Assembly: GCA_016617785.1 (NCBI GenBank)
Contig: JADILM010000008.1
Location: forward strand, 806,001-870,000
Direction of reading: 5' to 3'
Source of the DNA: Sporobolomyces roseus
Lineage: Eukaryota; Basidiomycota; Microbotryomycetes; Sporidiobolales; Sporidiobolaceae
DNA: 64,000 nucleotides
Shown: one piece after another, positions 1-10,957 of the stretch
How positions within the stretch are numbered: the stretch's first letter is position 1
Layout: each line of letters begins with the position of its first letter
Made by a program: the position numbers and the translations under genes
The notes under the pieces: model-generated
What the model saw: only the letters and a program-made list of their open reading frames with translations
The model's database searches: none
What the model was told of the DNA's origin: nothing

Positions 1-556
1 ACGCCACTCAACTCTAGCGGAAGCCTTTCGAAGCTTTCTAGCGTTTGCGATGCAGCTATTGCGAAATCGGCATGATTTTCTATATTACTAAAAGGAAGGT
101 CGAGAAGGATCGACATTTCAGCTGACGCACCTTCCCCAGGTTTTCCAGCCAATCAGCTGCAGTCAAAATCCTCATTACTCATCTTCCAAAACACGAGTCC
201 GACTTCTTTCTTTCCTTTCCTTCCCTCTCTCTCCGCGTCTCTTTCGACACTTTCTCACACCTACATCAAAGTGAGTATTCGGTCTCGCTTTCTGCATACC
301 TACGGTCAGCGCTCGTGCACTTCAGTCAATCCCCACCACCACCACATTCTGCATTTCTCCTCCTTCGAAAACTCGGTGGCATCACCCCGAAAAGTTTCAA
401 GAATGGCTGGGAAGCGGGCTGAGACGGACAGAGTAATATTGGTCATCGTTGCAGCTTTCCCCGGTCATCGCAGACTAGCAGAAGCAGTTCATTTCATATT
501 CAGCCGAACTTCTTTACTGACTAACTACTTCTGGTTTCCTGCAGCTCCCTACCAAT
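1..556 (+). promoter_or_regulatory. Promoter and spliced 5' leader of the catalase gene
   Basis: This is non-coding sequence upstream of catalase. A CCAAT box (CCAATCA, from 149) lies in the proximal promoter. A pyrimidine-rich tract (about 205-245), typical of basidiomycete core promoters, follows it. A 5'-UTR intron is well supported: donor GTGAGT at 271 and acceptor CTGCAG ending at 544, leaving a 12-nt leader before the ATG at 557. The transcription start was inferred from this architecture, not seen. Confidence 0.6.
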
Positions 557-2423
557 ATGCCTTCCAAGCAAGTCCTCAACAAGCCCGACGGCGCTACTTT
601 CGTGAGTCTCTCTCAGCTACGTCTCTTGAAACACAACTTATCCTTCGAGTCCTTTCGCAGACCGACTCCCAAGGTCACCCTCTTCAAGAGCCTTACGCCG
701 CTCAACGAGCTGGAGCTCAAGGACCCCTCCTTCTCCAGGACTTCAACTTGATTGATGCGTGAGTATACTCTTCGTCCCCCTCTCTCTTCCCACTTTGGCT
801 CATTCGATCTTCCATCTTCTAGCCTCGCTCACTTCGACCGCGAACGTATCCCCGAGCGTGTCGTCCACGCCAAGGGCGCAGGAGCTCACGGTACCTTCGA
901 AGTCACCCACGATATCTCCGACTTGACTTGCGCCAAACTCTTCTCGAAGGTTGGAACCAAGGTTCGCGCTTCAGCTCGCTTCTCGACTGTCGGAGGAGAG
1001 AGTGGATCTGCCGATACTGCTCGTGACCCTCGTGGTTTCTCTGTCAAGTTGAGAACCGAGGAGGGAAATTGGGATCACGTTTACAACAACACTCCGTGAG
1101 TTGCGAAAAGTTTGACAGTCCCTGTGCTCGGCTTGAACTGACTGTTACCTTCTCTCGCGCAGCGTCTTCTTCCTTCGAGACCCTATGAAGTTCCCTCACT
1201 TCATTCACACTCAGAAGCGAGACCCTCAAACTCACTTGAAGGATCCCGACCACTTCTGGGACTACGCCTCGCTCAACCCTGAATCATTCCATCAGTTCAC
1301 TATCCTCTTCTCGGACCGAGGAGGAACGCCTGACGGATACCGATTCATGCACGGATACTCGGGACACACTCACAAGATGGTCAAGGAGGACGGATCGTTC
1401 GTTTACGTTCAATTCCACTACAAGTCTGATCAAGGTATCAAGGCATTCACCGACGACGAGGCAGCCAAGACCGCTGGAACTGCTCCCGATTACTCGACTC
1501 GAGACTTGTTCGAAGCGATTGAACGAGGAGAATTCCCTTCTTGGACTCTCAACGTTCAAGTCATGACTCCTGAACAAGCCGAGAAGTTCCGATACAACAT
1601 CCTCGATTTGACCAAGACCTGGCCTCAAAAGGAGTTCCCTCTTCGACCTGTTGGAAAGCTTACTCTCAACGAGAACGCTCAAAATTACTTGTACGTTTTC
1701 GACTTGTCTTTTCTCTCTCTCCTGGACCTCGACTCACTTCTTCGTCTACAGCGCCGAGATCGAGCAGATCGCCTTCTCTCCTTCCCACCTCATTCCTGGA
1801 ATCGAGCCTAGTGCTGATCCCGTCCTCCAATCTCGACTCTTCTCTTACCCCGACGCTCATCGATACCGTCTCGGAGTCAACTACGCTCAACTCCCTGTCA
1901 ACTCTCCTCTCACTCAACCCGCCAACTTCCAACGAGACGGTGCCGCCGCTTTCTACAATCAAGGTCCTCGACCCAACTACCAATCTTCTCTCCAAACTCT
2001 CAACTACAAAAAGAATCCTTACGACATCTCCGAACACGAGCAATTCCTTGGAGGGGCCGTTCAGGACCTCTCCGAAGTTACCGAGCTTGATTTCGAGCAA
2101 CCTCGAGACCTTTACGAGCGAGTCTTTACCGATGAGGAGAAGGCGAACTTTGTCAACAACGTTTCTGGTCACCTCGGAGGTTGCAAATCGGAAGAAGTCA
2201 AGAAGCGTGTCCTCTCTTGCTTGTAAGCCTTATCTTCTCTCAATCACTTTCTAGCTCTCGCTGACTCAGCTCTCTCCTATCCCGCAGCGCCAACATCAAC
2301 CAAGAACTTTCGAACAAGATCGCGAAGGAGCTTGGACTTCCCGAGCAACAACCTCTCCAGGTCAAGCCCGCTTCCGAGGCTATCCGATTCCGTCCTAACC
2401 TCGCCAACTCGAGCAAGCTCTAA
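557..2423 (+). CDS. Peroxisomal catalase (small-subunit, haem catalase)
   Basis: The enzyme dismutates hydrogen peroxide to water and oxygen. The six-exon model is 557-601, 661-758, 823-1095, 1163-1690, 1752-2222 and 2288-2423. It keeps frame throughout and gives 516 residues, the usual length of small-subunit catalases. The active-site segment [16 protein letters not shown] carries the essential His at residue 63. The catalytic Asn region ([18 protein letters not shown]) and the proximal haem-ligand motif [14 protein letters not shown] are all present. The protein ends in Ser-Lys-Leu, a canonical PTS1, so the peroxisome is the expected location. The start is fixed because the ATG lies 12 nt after a 5'-UTR intron and the N-terminus aligns with the family. 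Every exon is intact. Confidence 0.96.
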
Positions 2424-2674
2424 GTTCGTTCGTCGTTGTCATTGATTTTGAGTAATCATTAGTTGTCATCAGTCTTTTTGTGAATACTATATTGTAGTTA
2501 GCCTATACTTCTCTTCTCTTCATGAGATCCTCTGTGAGAGTCTCGTTCATGATCGACTCGGCTTGTCGTCGTCGTTCTCGTCTCGCATCTGCGAAAGAAA
2601 TCTCTGAACTTAAGTTCCTCCTCTTTTCTTCTCCTCTCTCTCTCTCGCAGGACACGTCTCTGTCAGCTCTTTCC
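2424..2674. other. Catalase 3' flank, no gene seen
   Basis: This is T/C-rich sequence after the catalase stop. It is likely 3' UTR and spacer up to the left edge of the duplicated segment. Open frames here are short and show no family resemblance. Confidence 0.5.
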
Positions 2675-3069
2675 GGTAGTCTGTTGTCGTTGCGGCCTCC
2701 ATCAGGCGACAGAAGAGCTCGATACGAAAGACGGACTCTCAAAATTCCGGAAACATGGGATACGAAAAAGTATCCCAGGGTTCTGCGCCTGCCAAAAAAG
2801 CGCTTGTCTCACACTCGACCAGTTTGACCAGTTTTTGATTTCCCAGATTTTCAGAGTCGAATCTGGATCCCGGAGTCGAAGAGAGGTCAACTTGAGGCAA
2901 GGAGAACGGTTTGTCGAGAGGAGAGGAAACGGAGAGGGTCGAGTGGACGACATTTTCAGTCGAAATGAGAGAAGAGAGCGAAGTTCGACGTTTTTATTCG
3001 TTGCGAAAACCTTTCGTCGTTTCATTGCGAGAAAGCAGAACCTTACTACTCGTCGACTCTGATGAGACG

Positions 3070-3267
3070 TCAGAAGGGCGGGAGCTCGTCGGGAGAGAGA
3101 ACGAGGATCAAAGCTTTGCGATCATTCGGATTCAGTCTTCTCGCATTTCCTCTTCTTTCGCATCTTTGAGGTCTTTGCCTTCGAATCAGCTTCATACAAG
3201 CTACAGAAACGTCTCTCTGACCGCGATCTGAACTATCCTTGTTTCCATAATCTGGGAAAAGTCCCAA
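3070..3267 (-). other. Open frame conserved in both duplication flanks (copy A)
   Basis: This 65-codon open frame has a counterpart at 41452-41655 in copy B. Both begin around FPDYGN and end at the same TGA with similar tails (KALILVLSPDELPPF here, KALSIVLTPDKLSPF there). The middle is out of register: one base was lost and another compensating indel restores the frame. Copy B reads more like protein (charged KEEEKRENAQ helix). This may be a terminal exon of an unrecognised gene or a decaying remnant. No ATG-initiated full gene could be assembled, so it is reported only as a conserved frame. Confidence 0.25.
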
Positions 3268-3751
3268 AGATGGTTCTTGAGAAGTTGAAATTTAGCAGGG
3301 AGCGGAATCGTGTCTCGGACTCAGTCCCAGATTTCTGGCGAAGAAACTGCTGCTTGACATGCTATGAGAAGCGGACTAAGATGTGAGAATTGGAGGGTGC
3401 TCGATCCAGAGCCGAGAGGAGAGTGTCGTCATGAAGAGGCAGGAAACGAAGGAGGGGAAAGATCGGCAATAGACAAACAGGTCTGTTTCTCTTTCTCTGA
3501 GAAGTTGGAGTACTGGAAAGGTAGTCTCGAGAATATGAGGCACTGAGATCAATGCTTCGAAGACTACTCGCAGACGCTCGAAGTCTAGCGAAGCACGTTG
3601 ACATTCTGCGATTCTGCGTATTACAGTCACTCGAGCCAACCTACCCCAGAAGTATCTTGAGTAGCAGATTGACCGTAGGCTGGTGCTGTCACAGAGGAAG
3701 GCGCGAGTTGGTACTCAAGATTGAAAGCGAAAAGAATGAAGCACGCTACCT

Positions 3752-4696
3752 TCACTCTCGTAGACCAGCTCTCGCCATACGTGAGCGGGAGTATAGCTCT
3801 ACCAACTGTCCTTCGTAGAACTCGGTCTTGTTCATGATATCGAGTTTCGTGTGGCCTTCGACGACTGAGTACGTCGTTCGAAGCGTTGCGAGCAGTCGTT
3901 CAATCGCTGTTTCAGCTGGATGGAGGAGTGTTGGGTCTTCGTAATGCAGTGCTCCAGCTGCAAGAAGCGTAGTAACGACGAGTTCCCGTTGAAGGATGGG
4001 CTTGAGTAAACCGAAAGGATTCGTGGTTGAGGAAGCGAACGGATTCGATCGAAGGTATCGCGTAACCAGACCTAAAGAACGGAAACTGACTGTGCTCCAC
4101 GCTAGACAGCAGCTGGGAGGGTAGCCGTGTTTCTCGAAACTGGTCGGCGAGCGAGTCCTTTCAAATTCTTGTACGAATCCTCGCGCGATGAGCACGCAAG
4201 GCGAAAGGTACGGTTCCGATAGCTTCGAGGCGTCACCTGTGAGTCCTGCCCAAAGATCTGTAGATCATCAAATAGCTCCTACGTGAGCACGACAAGAGGA
4301 AGCGCTGAGGCTGAGGGCATCGAACTCACCTTTGTAATTTCCTTCGAACAACCCAAGGTCGTGCACGATTTGGAGTAGTGTTCTCGGATCAAGACTCGCG
4401 CCATCGAGCAATTCGACGTCGTAGAAGACTATGAGCGCCATCATCTCTCTCAGAGACAGCGTTGGTAATGTGAAAGAGGATTTAGGTTTCGAGCAGGTAA
4501 ACTTGTGAGTGAGCCACATCTGTGCGCGAGTCGATGTTTATTAGCTACGAGTAACCCACGAGATAGGTTCAGTTCGACGTACAGGTCTTTGGCATTCGAC
4601 TGAGCAGAAGAAAGTAGTTTGACAATTCGAACAAGCGAGGGTCGTCTTGTTGTCGCAGACTGAGCAATCTTGAGGAGTGTCGACAGTCTTGGACAT
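3752..4696 (-). CDS. MYND zinc-finger protein, copy A
   Basis: A three-exon gene on the minus strand (4583-4696, 4330-4519, 3752-4257) encoding 269 residues. The N-terminal MYND finger is split by the first intron: CSVCDNKTTLACSNC, then FFCSVECQRP joined to MWLTHKFTC, giving the C-x2-C ... C-x2-C ... C-x3-C ... H-x3-C ligand pattern. MYND fingers usually bind proline-rich partners. The remaining ~230 residues match only the copy at 40025-40948. Intron 2 is phase 1 and 72 nt in both copies. The gene is divergent from the F-box gene at 5041, and the shared promoter is interrupted by the inverted-repeat element at 4769-4997. Function is unknown, and no SET or other catalytic domain was seen. Confidence 0.85.
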
Positions 4697-4768
4697 CGTT
4701 AGAGTACTCGGGTGTCGTTGAAAGGAGATTGAGAGACAGAAGTGAAAGGGAAGAGGGAGAGAAGGGAA

Positions 4769-4997
4769 CACGGCGGGCAAAGTCAAGTCCAAATCTCGTC
4801 CAAACTGCATGTCGGAATCAATGTCCTTAACTATTCCGCAGATAAGGGCGCGGACATTGAGTCCGATATATGTCCGCTGGATAACGTTTGATTATGCTTG
4901 ATTATATTTGCCTAATTCAACAGATTTTGGAAGAGTAATGGACTTTGATTCCAAAGCTATTCCAATTGCAGCTGCGGACTTATTTTTGCCCGCCGTG
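4769..4997. mobile_element. MITE-like non-autonomous DNA transposon in the divergent promoter
   Basis: A 229-bp element bounded by 22-bp imperfect terminal inverted repeats. The left end is CACGGCGGGCAAAGTCAAGT followed by CC. The reverse complement of the right end is the same except for three central mismatches. It is flanked by the 3-bp direct repeat GAA (4766-4768 and 4998-5000). The duplicated locus (39912-40025) preserves the site without the element. It carries an internal palindrome (GCGGACAT at 4850-4857 and ATGTCCGC at 4870-4877) and no coding capacity. CAC termini with a 3-bp target duplication resemble the CACTA/EnSpm group, but this assignment is tentative. It sits 72 bp before the MYND start and 43 bp before the F-box start. 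Confidence 0.88.
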
Positions 4998-5040
4998 GAA
5001 GCAGCTCTCCTTCGCTCTCACAACTCGCTCACAAACTTCG

Positions 5041-6626
5041 ATGACCACCAGAACATCTTCAATAGACTTATATACAACCTCTCTAAACGACACGACTATT
5101 CTCAGAGACTCTCCTATCGCTCTCGCTGATCTTTCACCTCATCACTCAACTCGACCTCAATCAACCTCAGAATCTCCCTCAAGAGTGCTCTCGACCACGC
5201 GGGACAGCCATAAGATGTTATCAAACATCTCCGCTGCGCAAAAAGCGAGCTACGTTCCTTGTACGTACGTGAAACTAGGCTTTTTCGCTGATCCTCCGTT
5301 TGTCCTCCCTTTTAGCCTCTTCAAGACCCTCCCGATCACTACCGTCCATACGAGATCAAGAAGAAGACTCTAAGTAAGAAGATTACGTCTCAATTCAAGA
5401 GTATTCCTCACAAATGTCGCAGACTATCGATTCTCTTCCGTCGACTTTTCCCAAATCCACCCTCACCTCTTCAAGAGATCAGACAGAGCCTACCGCTGAA
5501 CATCATCGAACGGATCATCGACTATTTCGACCATCCCTCGACTTACCTCTTCCGTCATTACTCAGAATCGCACCAAACACTTCGTTCAATCTGTCTGGTA
5601 TCTCGAGAATGTTTTGAATTGGCATGGTCGACCTATACTCGAGTAATACAACTCAGATCTTACGAACAGATGCTACCGTTGTGCGCTTTGAAGGATGAGA
5701 GACCTTGGTCGGAAGATATCGAAACTCTCGTTGTTCGAAATCGGATCAACTGGCCACCACTCGAAGAGGAGATGATGAGGAACTTGACGTTAACGTGCCC
5801 GAATATCGTCAAGTTGACGATACAGGACGTTGGAAGTATGGATTTGAGCATCTTTGCGCTGTTTCCGAGTGGGCCTCTCCTTCACCTCCTTTTCTCTGAG
5901 CAGTCCCATCTGATCTTCTTTCTCACAGGTCTCACCACGCTTCAAGTATCCTCAGTACACTATACTGAGAAGAAAGTTGTATTTCCTCGCCTCGTCTCGC
6001 TCACACTTGCATCTTGCTCCTCGGCAAAAACCGAGAATTTCCTCGCACCTGAACTTCTTCCCTCTCTTCGCTCACTCGCTCTACGAGGTCACTTCACCTT
6101 CGAGTCAAAAAGCATCACGAAATGGTCGACTATCCGATCCTTCCTCCCTCAGCTCGATTACCTTCACCTCGAAATCGAAGACTTCACTCGAATCCCTTTT
6201 CGAGAGCTCCCACTTCTCCACACACGCAAGGTTCTCGTCGACTGCTTACCCTCACAACATCGAATCTACGAACGATACACCTCTCACGTCCCTCATCTAC
6301 GTTTACTCATCTCGACTTATCCTCATTTCTACGAATACGAAATCGAACGACAAGTTCAAGAATTGACTCACTTCGTCGACGTCTTCTCTCGAATGTCTTC
6401 CCGCAAGTCGTGCTGCACACGACAACGATCGATATACCTCAATAGTCATTCACCTCAACACACTCGAGTCAATCAAGTTTTTGTTCAACTCGTAAGGATC
6501 TGTCGGGATCGTAATATCGAAGTCATCTGGGAGGAACAACCGGATGAGAATGAGGAAGGAGTAGATGTCTCACTCTCGCCTGTGTTCGGGAGGAGAGCAA
6601 AGACGAGGAGGGTTGAGAAGACGTGA
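5041..6626 (+). CDS. F-box-like leucine-rich protein, copy A
   Basis: Predicted exons 5041-5260 and 5326-6626 give about 506 residues. An N-terminal extension with a basic stretch (RPYEIKKKTLSKKITSQF) precedes the F-box-like helix LPLNIIERIIDYF and LRSICLVSRECFELAW. Degenerate leucine-rich repeats follow. The C-terminal block LVRICRDRNIEVIWEE is shared with three other genes in this window. F-box proteins usually recruit targets to SCF ubiquitin ligases, and that role is inferred here. The exon-1/2 acceptor (TCAAG before 5326) was chosen because it alone keeps frame in both copies. A 60-nt intron apparent in copy B (donor GTGAGC) has a weaker donor here (GTGGGC); because it is a multiple of three, retention leaves the frame open. 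Confidence 0.78.
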
Positions 6627-6866
6627 GAGGGCATTTGAGGAAGAACGAGCTGTAGCGTTGAATCTTGATATGTACCAGACTTTCGTTTCATTCGCACCCC
6701 AATCAGCGAACTTCCCGCTTCTCGCGTTGAACAGTGTCCCGCAAGCTAGAGATGATTCTGAACGATTCGATGCGTTTGCGAATTTGACATGATTAGGACC
6801 TAAAAACGAATGCTAAGCTTTCCGCTTCCTTCCTTCAAAATACATATTCCTCAAACCTTCTGCCTT

Positions 6867-8623
6867 TCAACCTCCCTGATCATGACCTCTCGCCCTTTGT
6901 ATCCGTTCGACTTCTCTCGTTCTGAACCTCTCCTCACTATCCCTCTCGATCCTCTCATACTTCTCCGCCCTCTCATGACTCCTCCTAGTCTCCGGGCTCC
7001 CCATCCGTCCCGAAAAGATACTCCTCCTCTCTCCCTCTCTCGGTGGCGATCTCGAATTTCCCCTCGATGATTCTCTCTCAACTTTCTCCTTCCTCCCTTC
7101 CCAAACTCGATCGATTGCTCCTACTCTCCCCATCTCTTCTTTCAATAAAACCATCTCTCCTAAGGCTTTCACCACTGGTGTAGAAATCCCATACCTCCGA
7201 CCTAGGGCTGTCACGTAACCATTGATGTAATCGATTTCTGTTCGGGAGGGGAGAGAGGGTGCGTTGTCGAGAGTGAAGGTAGAGTTCTGATGCAGTGGAA
7301 GAAGATCCGAGAGGGTCGAGGAAAGGTTTGAAGAGGTCTTGAAAAGTACGTTGAGGGTGTGAGCAAGGAGAGAGAGGGGGGAAAGTGGATGATGATCTGG
7401 TAGTGGTGGAGGAAGGGAAGGGGGATCGGTCGAGGTAGACTCTTCATCGGATTGATGGTCGAGGGAAGACGAGGAAGCGTCCAACCGAGGTGCAGGAGGA
7501 ATCCATCGGCCCTCTTCCCTCGCAATGTGAGCTGCGAAAACAGCTCCACACTCTTTCGACACGGTCTCGATTAATGATTTCGCTTTCTGACTTCCTATCA
7601 GTGCCCCGTTGTTGACTCCCATCAACGCCGTGAGTGAGTTGACACTTGCGTTGACTGCGAGTTTCTGGAGTTGAGCGATTTGAAGAGTTGGTAGAGGTAG
7701 CCAGAGTGGATGTAATTCGGTGCAGGATAAGAGAGAAGAGATTGTTGTGTGTAGGTTCTCGGTTACTGGAGTGATAGGGAGGTGTTCGAGAGTTGGGTCA
7801 ATAGTAGAAAGAGGGTTGAGGATAGGGTTTTCTGAAGGATTCGACCATGTTGGTTCGGGATAGTTCGAGATGGTCGATAAGACAGCTCGATTCGGTAAGA
7901 CTCCAAATTTGATGTCGCCCATTCCAGCATGAACGAAATGACCTCCACCTTTCCTCCAAGCGCCATGAGTCGTCGTCGCGCAAATGAAACTCGGTCTTCC
8001 ACCTCCATTACCGACTCTCCATCTATCCTGACTCCCTAATCCAGCTCCGTCTGTTTCCCTATCCCTCTCAATCTCGTCACTTCGATCTTCTGGCCAATAC
8101 TTCTCGAGTAAACCTTCCAGCGTTCCCATTCCATTCTGACACAGTACGATCGTACTCCGACTCGACAACCTCGGTAAGATGTGTCGTAAAGCAGGGAGAG
8201 TTTGAGGTGCTTTCGTAGTAACGATCAAAGTTTCAATCGGATCATTCCTCAACCATGCTGAAGGATCGATCTTGGGAGATTGTCGATTTGGTGAAGTTGA
8301 CCGTGAGGAGGAGGCTTCGGCTGGATTCCGTGTGAGCTCCATTTCGAGATTTGAGGATCTTCGAACGAGTCCATCCCGTTCGAGTTTGAGTGTTCCGTAC
8401 GGATGCCGTGAGGGATCGGAAGAGGAGGAAGGGTTCAGTAGTTGGGTTGCAAGATCTTTTCGTCGTAGGATGAGTCGAACTTGGGCAGAGTCGAGGGAGG
8501 AAAGGTGAGTTGCGAAGAGGGAACCGATGGAACCGACTGTTTTGCGAAAGAGGCAATTTAGCGATTTGACGGCACCTTTGATACAAGAGGGTAATGCTTA
8601 CCTCCTAGTAGATGGAAACGCAT
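6867..8623 (-). CDS. Ketopantoate reductase (2-dehydropantoate 2-reductase) with a long charged tail
   Basis: This NADPH enzyme of pantothenate/CoA synthesis reduces 2-dehydropantoate to pantoate. A 22-nt first exon (8602-8623) encodes MRFHLLG. It splices (intron 8537-8601) to TCGGTTCC..., completing the Rossmann motif GVGSIG at residues 7-12, and the long exon 6867-8536 follows. Further family features are LIVTTKAPQT, IVLCQNGMGTLE, the catalytic-lysine helix IAQLQKLAVNASVNSLTAL and the C-terminal RTEIDYINGYVTALGRR. The protein is about 563 residues, well above the usual 300-400. The excess is a low-complexity insert (DASSSSLDHQSDEEST) and a C-terminal Arg/Glu/Ser-rich tail of about 80 residues. 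The start is fixed by the family N-terminus. The gene is convergent with the F-box gene and divergent from the snRNP gene. Confidence 0.93.
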
Positions 8624-9066
8624 ACAAATGAGGGACTACTTCAGGCCGCTATTCGATCTGAGGCTGTCGATCATGCAACTCGAGTAGAGAGAGGCGAGGA
8701 AAGGATATCGGCACGATTCGGGGGTATTGAGCTCTATGTTCTGAGCTGATTGGTGCTCGGACGATCTTCTATCTGGTCTGTTCACGTAGATGACGAGTTA
8801 TCAAGGTGGAAAGGGAGGAAATCGAAAGTTGTAAGAATCGCTCCTTCTGATCGAATTAACGCCGTGGATCGCTTGTCGGATATTGTCTATACTGAATCTG
8901 ATGTGCTGGTCGATCTGGCGAGCTTGTAGCGATACTTGAAATGAAAGAGTCGAATTGGTTCAAAGTCAAGCAACTGAGGAAATCTCTCAATCATTTCCTA
9001 CCTTCCTCCACTTGACTATCGATACCCAATACACCTCTTCCACACTCATATCGAACAGGTCGAAGT
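8624..9066. promoter_or_regulatory. Divergent promoter region, ketopantoate reductase / snRNP protein
   Basis: A 443-bp spacer between two divergent start codons. C/T-rich sequence just before 9067 fits a plus-strand leader. No specific operator or uORF stands out. Confidence 0.45.
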
Positions 9067-10384
9067 ATGACAGAAGTCGCTTCTGCTTCCCCTGCTCCTC
9101 CAGCCGCTTCTCCTTCCTCATCATCTTCAAAACTACCTCAAGCAGATACAAAGCCAACACAGGATGGAGACAAGGATACAGAGATGGAGAATGGGACTGG
9201 TGAGCTACACGCTGTCCTATCTACAATCGAAAGAGTGTTCGCTGATTTCGTTCACTTTCCCCGTTCTTCCTTCCCCTCCAGACTCGAAGGAAGACTCGAA
9301 AGACGAACTACCAGAAGGAGCGACTGAAGTACTCTACATCAACAACTTGAACGAGCGGATCAAACTCGACAGTACGTCCCACTCTCCCCTTCTTCTCACT
9401 CTTCCCTTGCTCACCTCTCCCTTCCCCTCTCAAATGACAGTCATGAAACAATCCCTCAAAGTATTGTTTAAGGAGTACGGATCAGTTTTGGGAGTGACAG
9501 CGCATAGAAACATGAGAATGAGAGGTCAGGCGTTCGTTACTTTAGATACGAAACAAGCGGCAGCGAAGGCAGTCAAGGAGGTACAGAAGTTCCCACTGTA
9601 TGGGAAACCTATGGTATGTTGGAATTCATTCTCTCCCAAATACAGATCAAAGAGCGGGAACTGATGCTAGTTCCATCCTTTGTCCTTTCCACCTTTTCCG
9701 AAACCCTTACCATTTTCTCAATCTCACGACAATCTTCGACCTACGACAGCAACTCACATTCGCAAGAACAGAATCTGATGTGTTGGTGAAGAAGCGTCAT
9801 CCTGAAGATTTCGAACAGCACAACGAAGAACGACTCAAGAGAAAGAGTGAGTTATGAACTTCATTATCTTCACTCTGCGGCGTGAACTGATAATGAAGTT
9901 TGTCATTCACAGAGGAATCCCGAAGAGACAACCCACTCCGACAAAAGGTGCTCGCGAAACAAGAAGCGACCCGAAAAGCGCACGAAACTGCCCTACTCAC
10001 TGGAGCTCCCGTTGCACCTACTCCCGCTGCCGCCCCTCGTCGACTCGTTCAAATGCCAGACGAGTACTTGCCACCGAACAAGATCTTGTTCGTACAGAAC
10101 TTGCCGGACGATACTACGAAAGAATCTCTCGAGAACTTGTTCAAACCGTGCGTTCACTCCCTCTCTCTCTGCAATTCGACTTCTGAAAATTGCTGATGAT
10201 GTTGGAGAGTGAGTATAGGTATCCCAATCTCATCGAAGTCCGAACGATCCCAGGAAGGAAGAATATCGCGTTCGTCGAATTCTTGGACGAGACTTCTTCG
10301 GGAGTCGCGAGAGAGGCGTTGCATAACATGAAACAAGGTGGAGCGGATGGACCTAAATTGAAGGTTACGAATGCGAAGAAGTAA
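9067..10384 (+). CDS. U1A/U2B''-type snRNP protein (SNF family, two RRMs)
   Basis: A spliceosomal protein that binds U1 or U2 snRNA stem-loops. After a low-complexity Ser/Pro/Ala N-terminus, RRM1 shows RNP2 VLYINNLNERIK and RNP1 RGQAFVTL, followed by the family-typical GKPMQLTFARTESDVLVKK. A charged linker (HPEDFEQHNEERLKRK) leads to RRM2 with RNP2 ILFVQNL and RNP1 NIAFVEF. There are six exons; the first ends at 9199 and the second begins at 9282. All junctions restore the conserved reading, for example KLD-IMKQSLKVLF across the second intron. Whether the protein is U1A, U2B'' or a single protein serving both, as in insects, cannot be decided from sequence alone. Confidence 0.92.
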
Positions 10385-10957
10385 GACGAATTGAGGGAGG
10401 AAAAAGGAGGAAAGCGGGAATAGCGGAGGAGAGAAGTAGGGAGACTTCAAAGGGAGCTTTCGGTGTGGTTTATGCAGTTCGTAGTAATGTATACTTTCTC
10501 ATACGAGTTGTCGACGTCGCAGTCACATGAGGAGACAGAGCTTCGTTGGGTCACCCGAAGACTTGCGAAAAGAGTCCTTTTTTTCAATTCTCATTTCTCT
10601 CTCGCGTTGAGGATTGCTAGAGAGTCATTCGCTGGACCTCTGCCGCTCCCCGTTGAGGGTGTAAAACTGAAGTTGCAAAGAAGAAGGCTGCCCACTATAA
10701 CTTACCCCAGCTTTTTGCTCCATTTCTCCTCTTTTTCTCTCAACACCTTCCTCCTCTCCTCTGAACAGCTCAACGAGCTCTGTCAGCTCCACACAAGCTC
10801 CAGCACCTCTCTCGATACTCGATCCAGCTATACCTCGTGCACCTACGTAGTCAATTCGAATTGCAAAGAGACTCACCTGACTTGAAGAAGGAACAATTCA
10901 TCAAACCCTTGTCGATTCTCCCTCTTCCCGCCTCTCTTTACGCCTTCTTTCCTTCCC
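10385..10957. other. Intergenic spacer with pyrimidine-rich promoter
   Basis: A 573-bp region between two plus-strand genes. C/T-rich tracts (about 10700-10760 and 10915-10955) are consistent with the leader of the next gene. Open frames here lack domains and overlap on both strands, so none is called. Confidence 0.4.

Larger units (their letters stand above)
2675..6626 (+). repeat. Inverted segmental duplication, copy A (partner 38336-42005)
   Basis: The segment from about 2675 to 6626 matches the reverse complement of about 38336-42005. Matching landmarks include the F-box gene, the MYND gene, their shared promoter (near-identical for about 65 bp upstream of the MYND start), and a non-coding flank with the shared string ATCCCGGAGTCGAAG (2870-2884 here). 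The inner border is sharp: similarity stops at the F-box stop codon (6624-6626, and the matching TGA at 38336-38338). The outer border fades between about 2675 and 2830. The copies have diverged by substitutions, small indels and one 229-bp insertion present only here. Confidence 0.92.
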
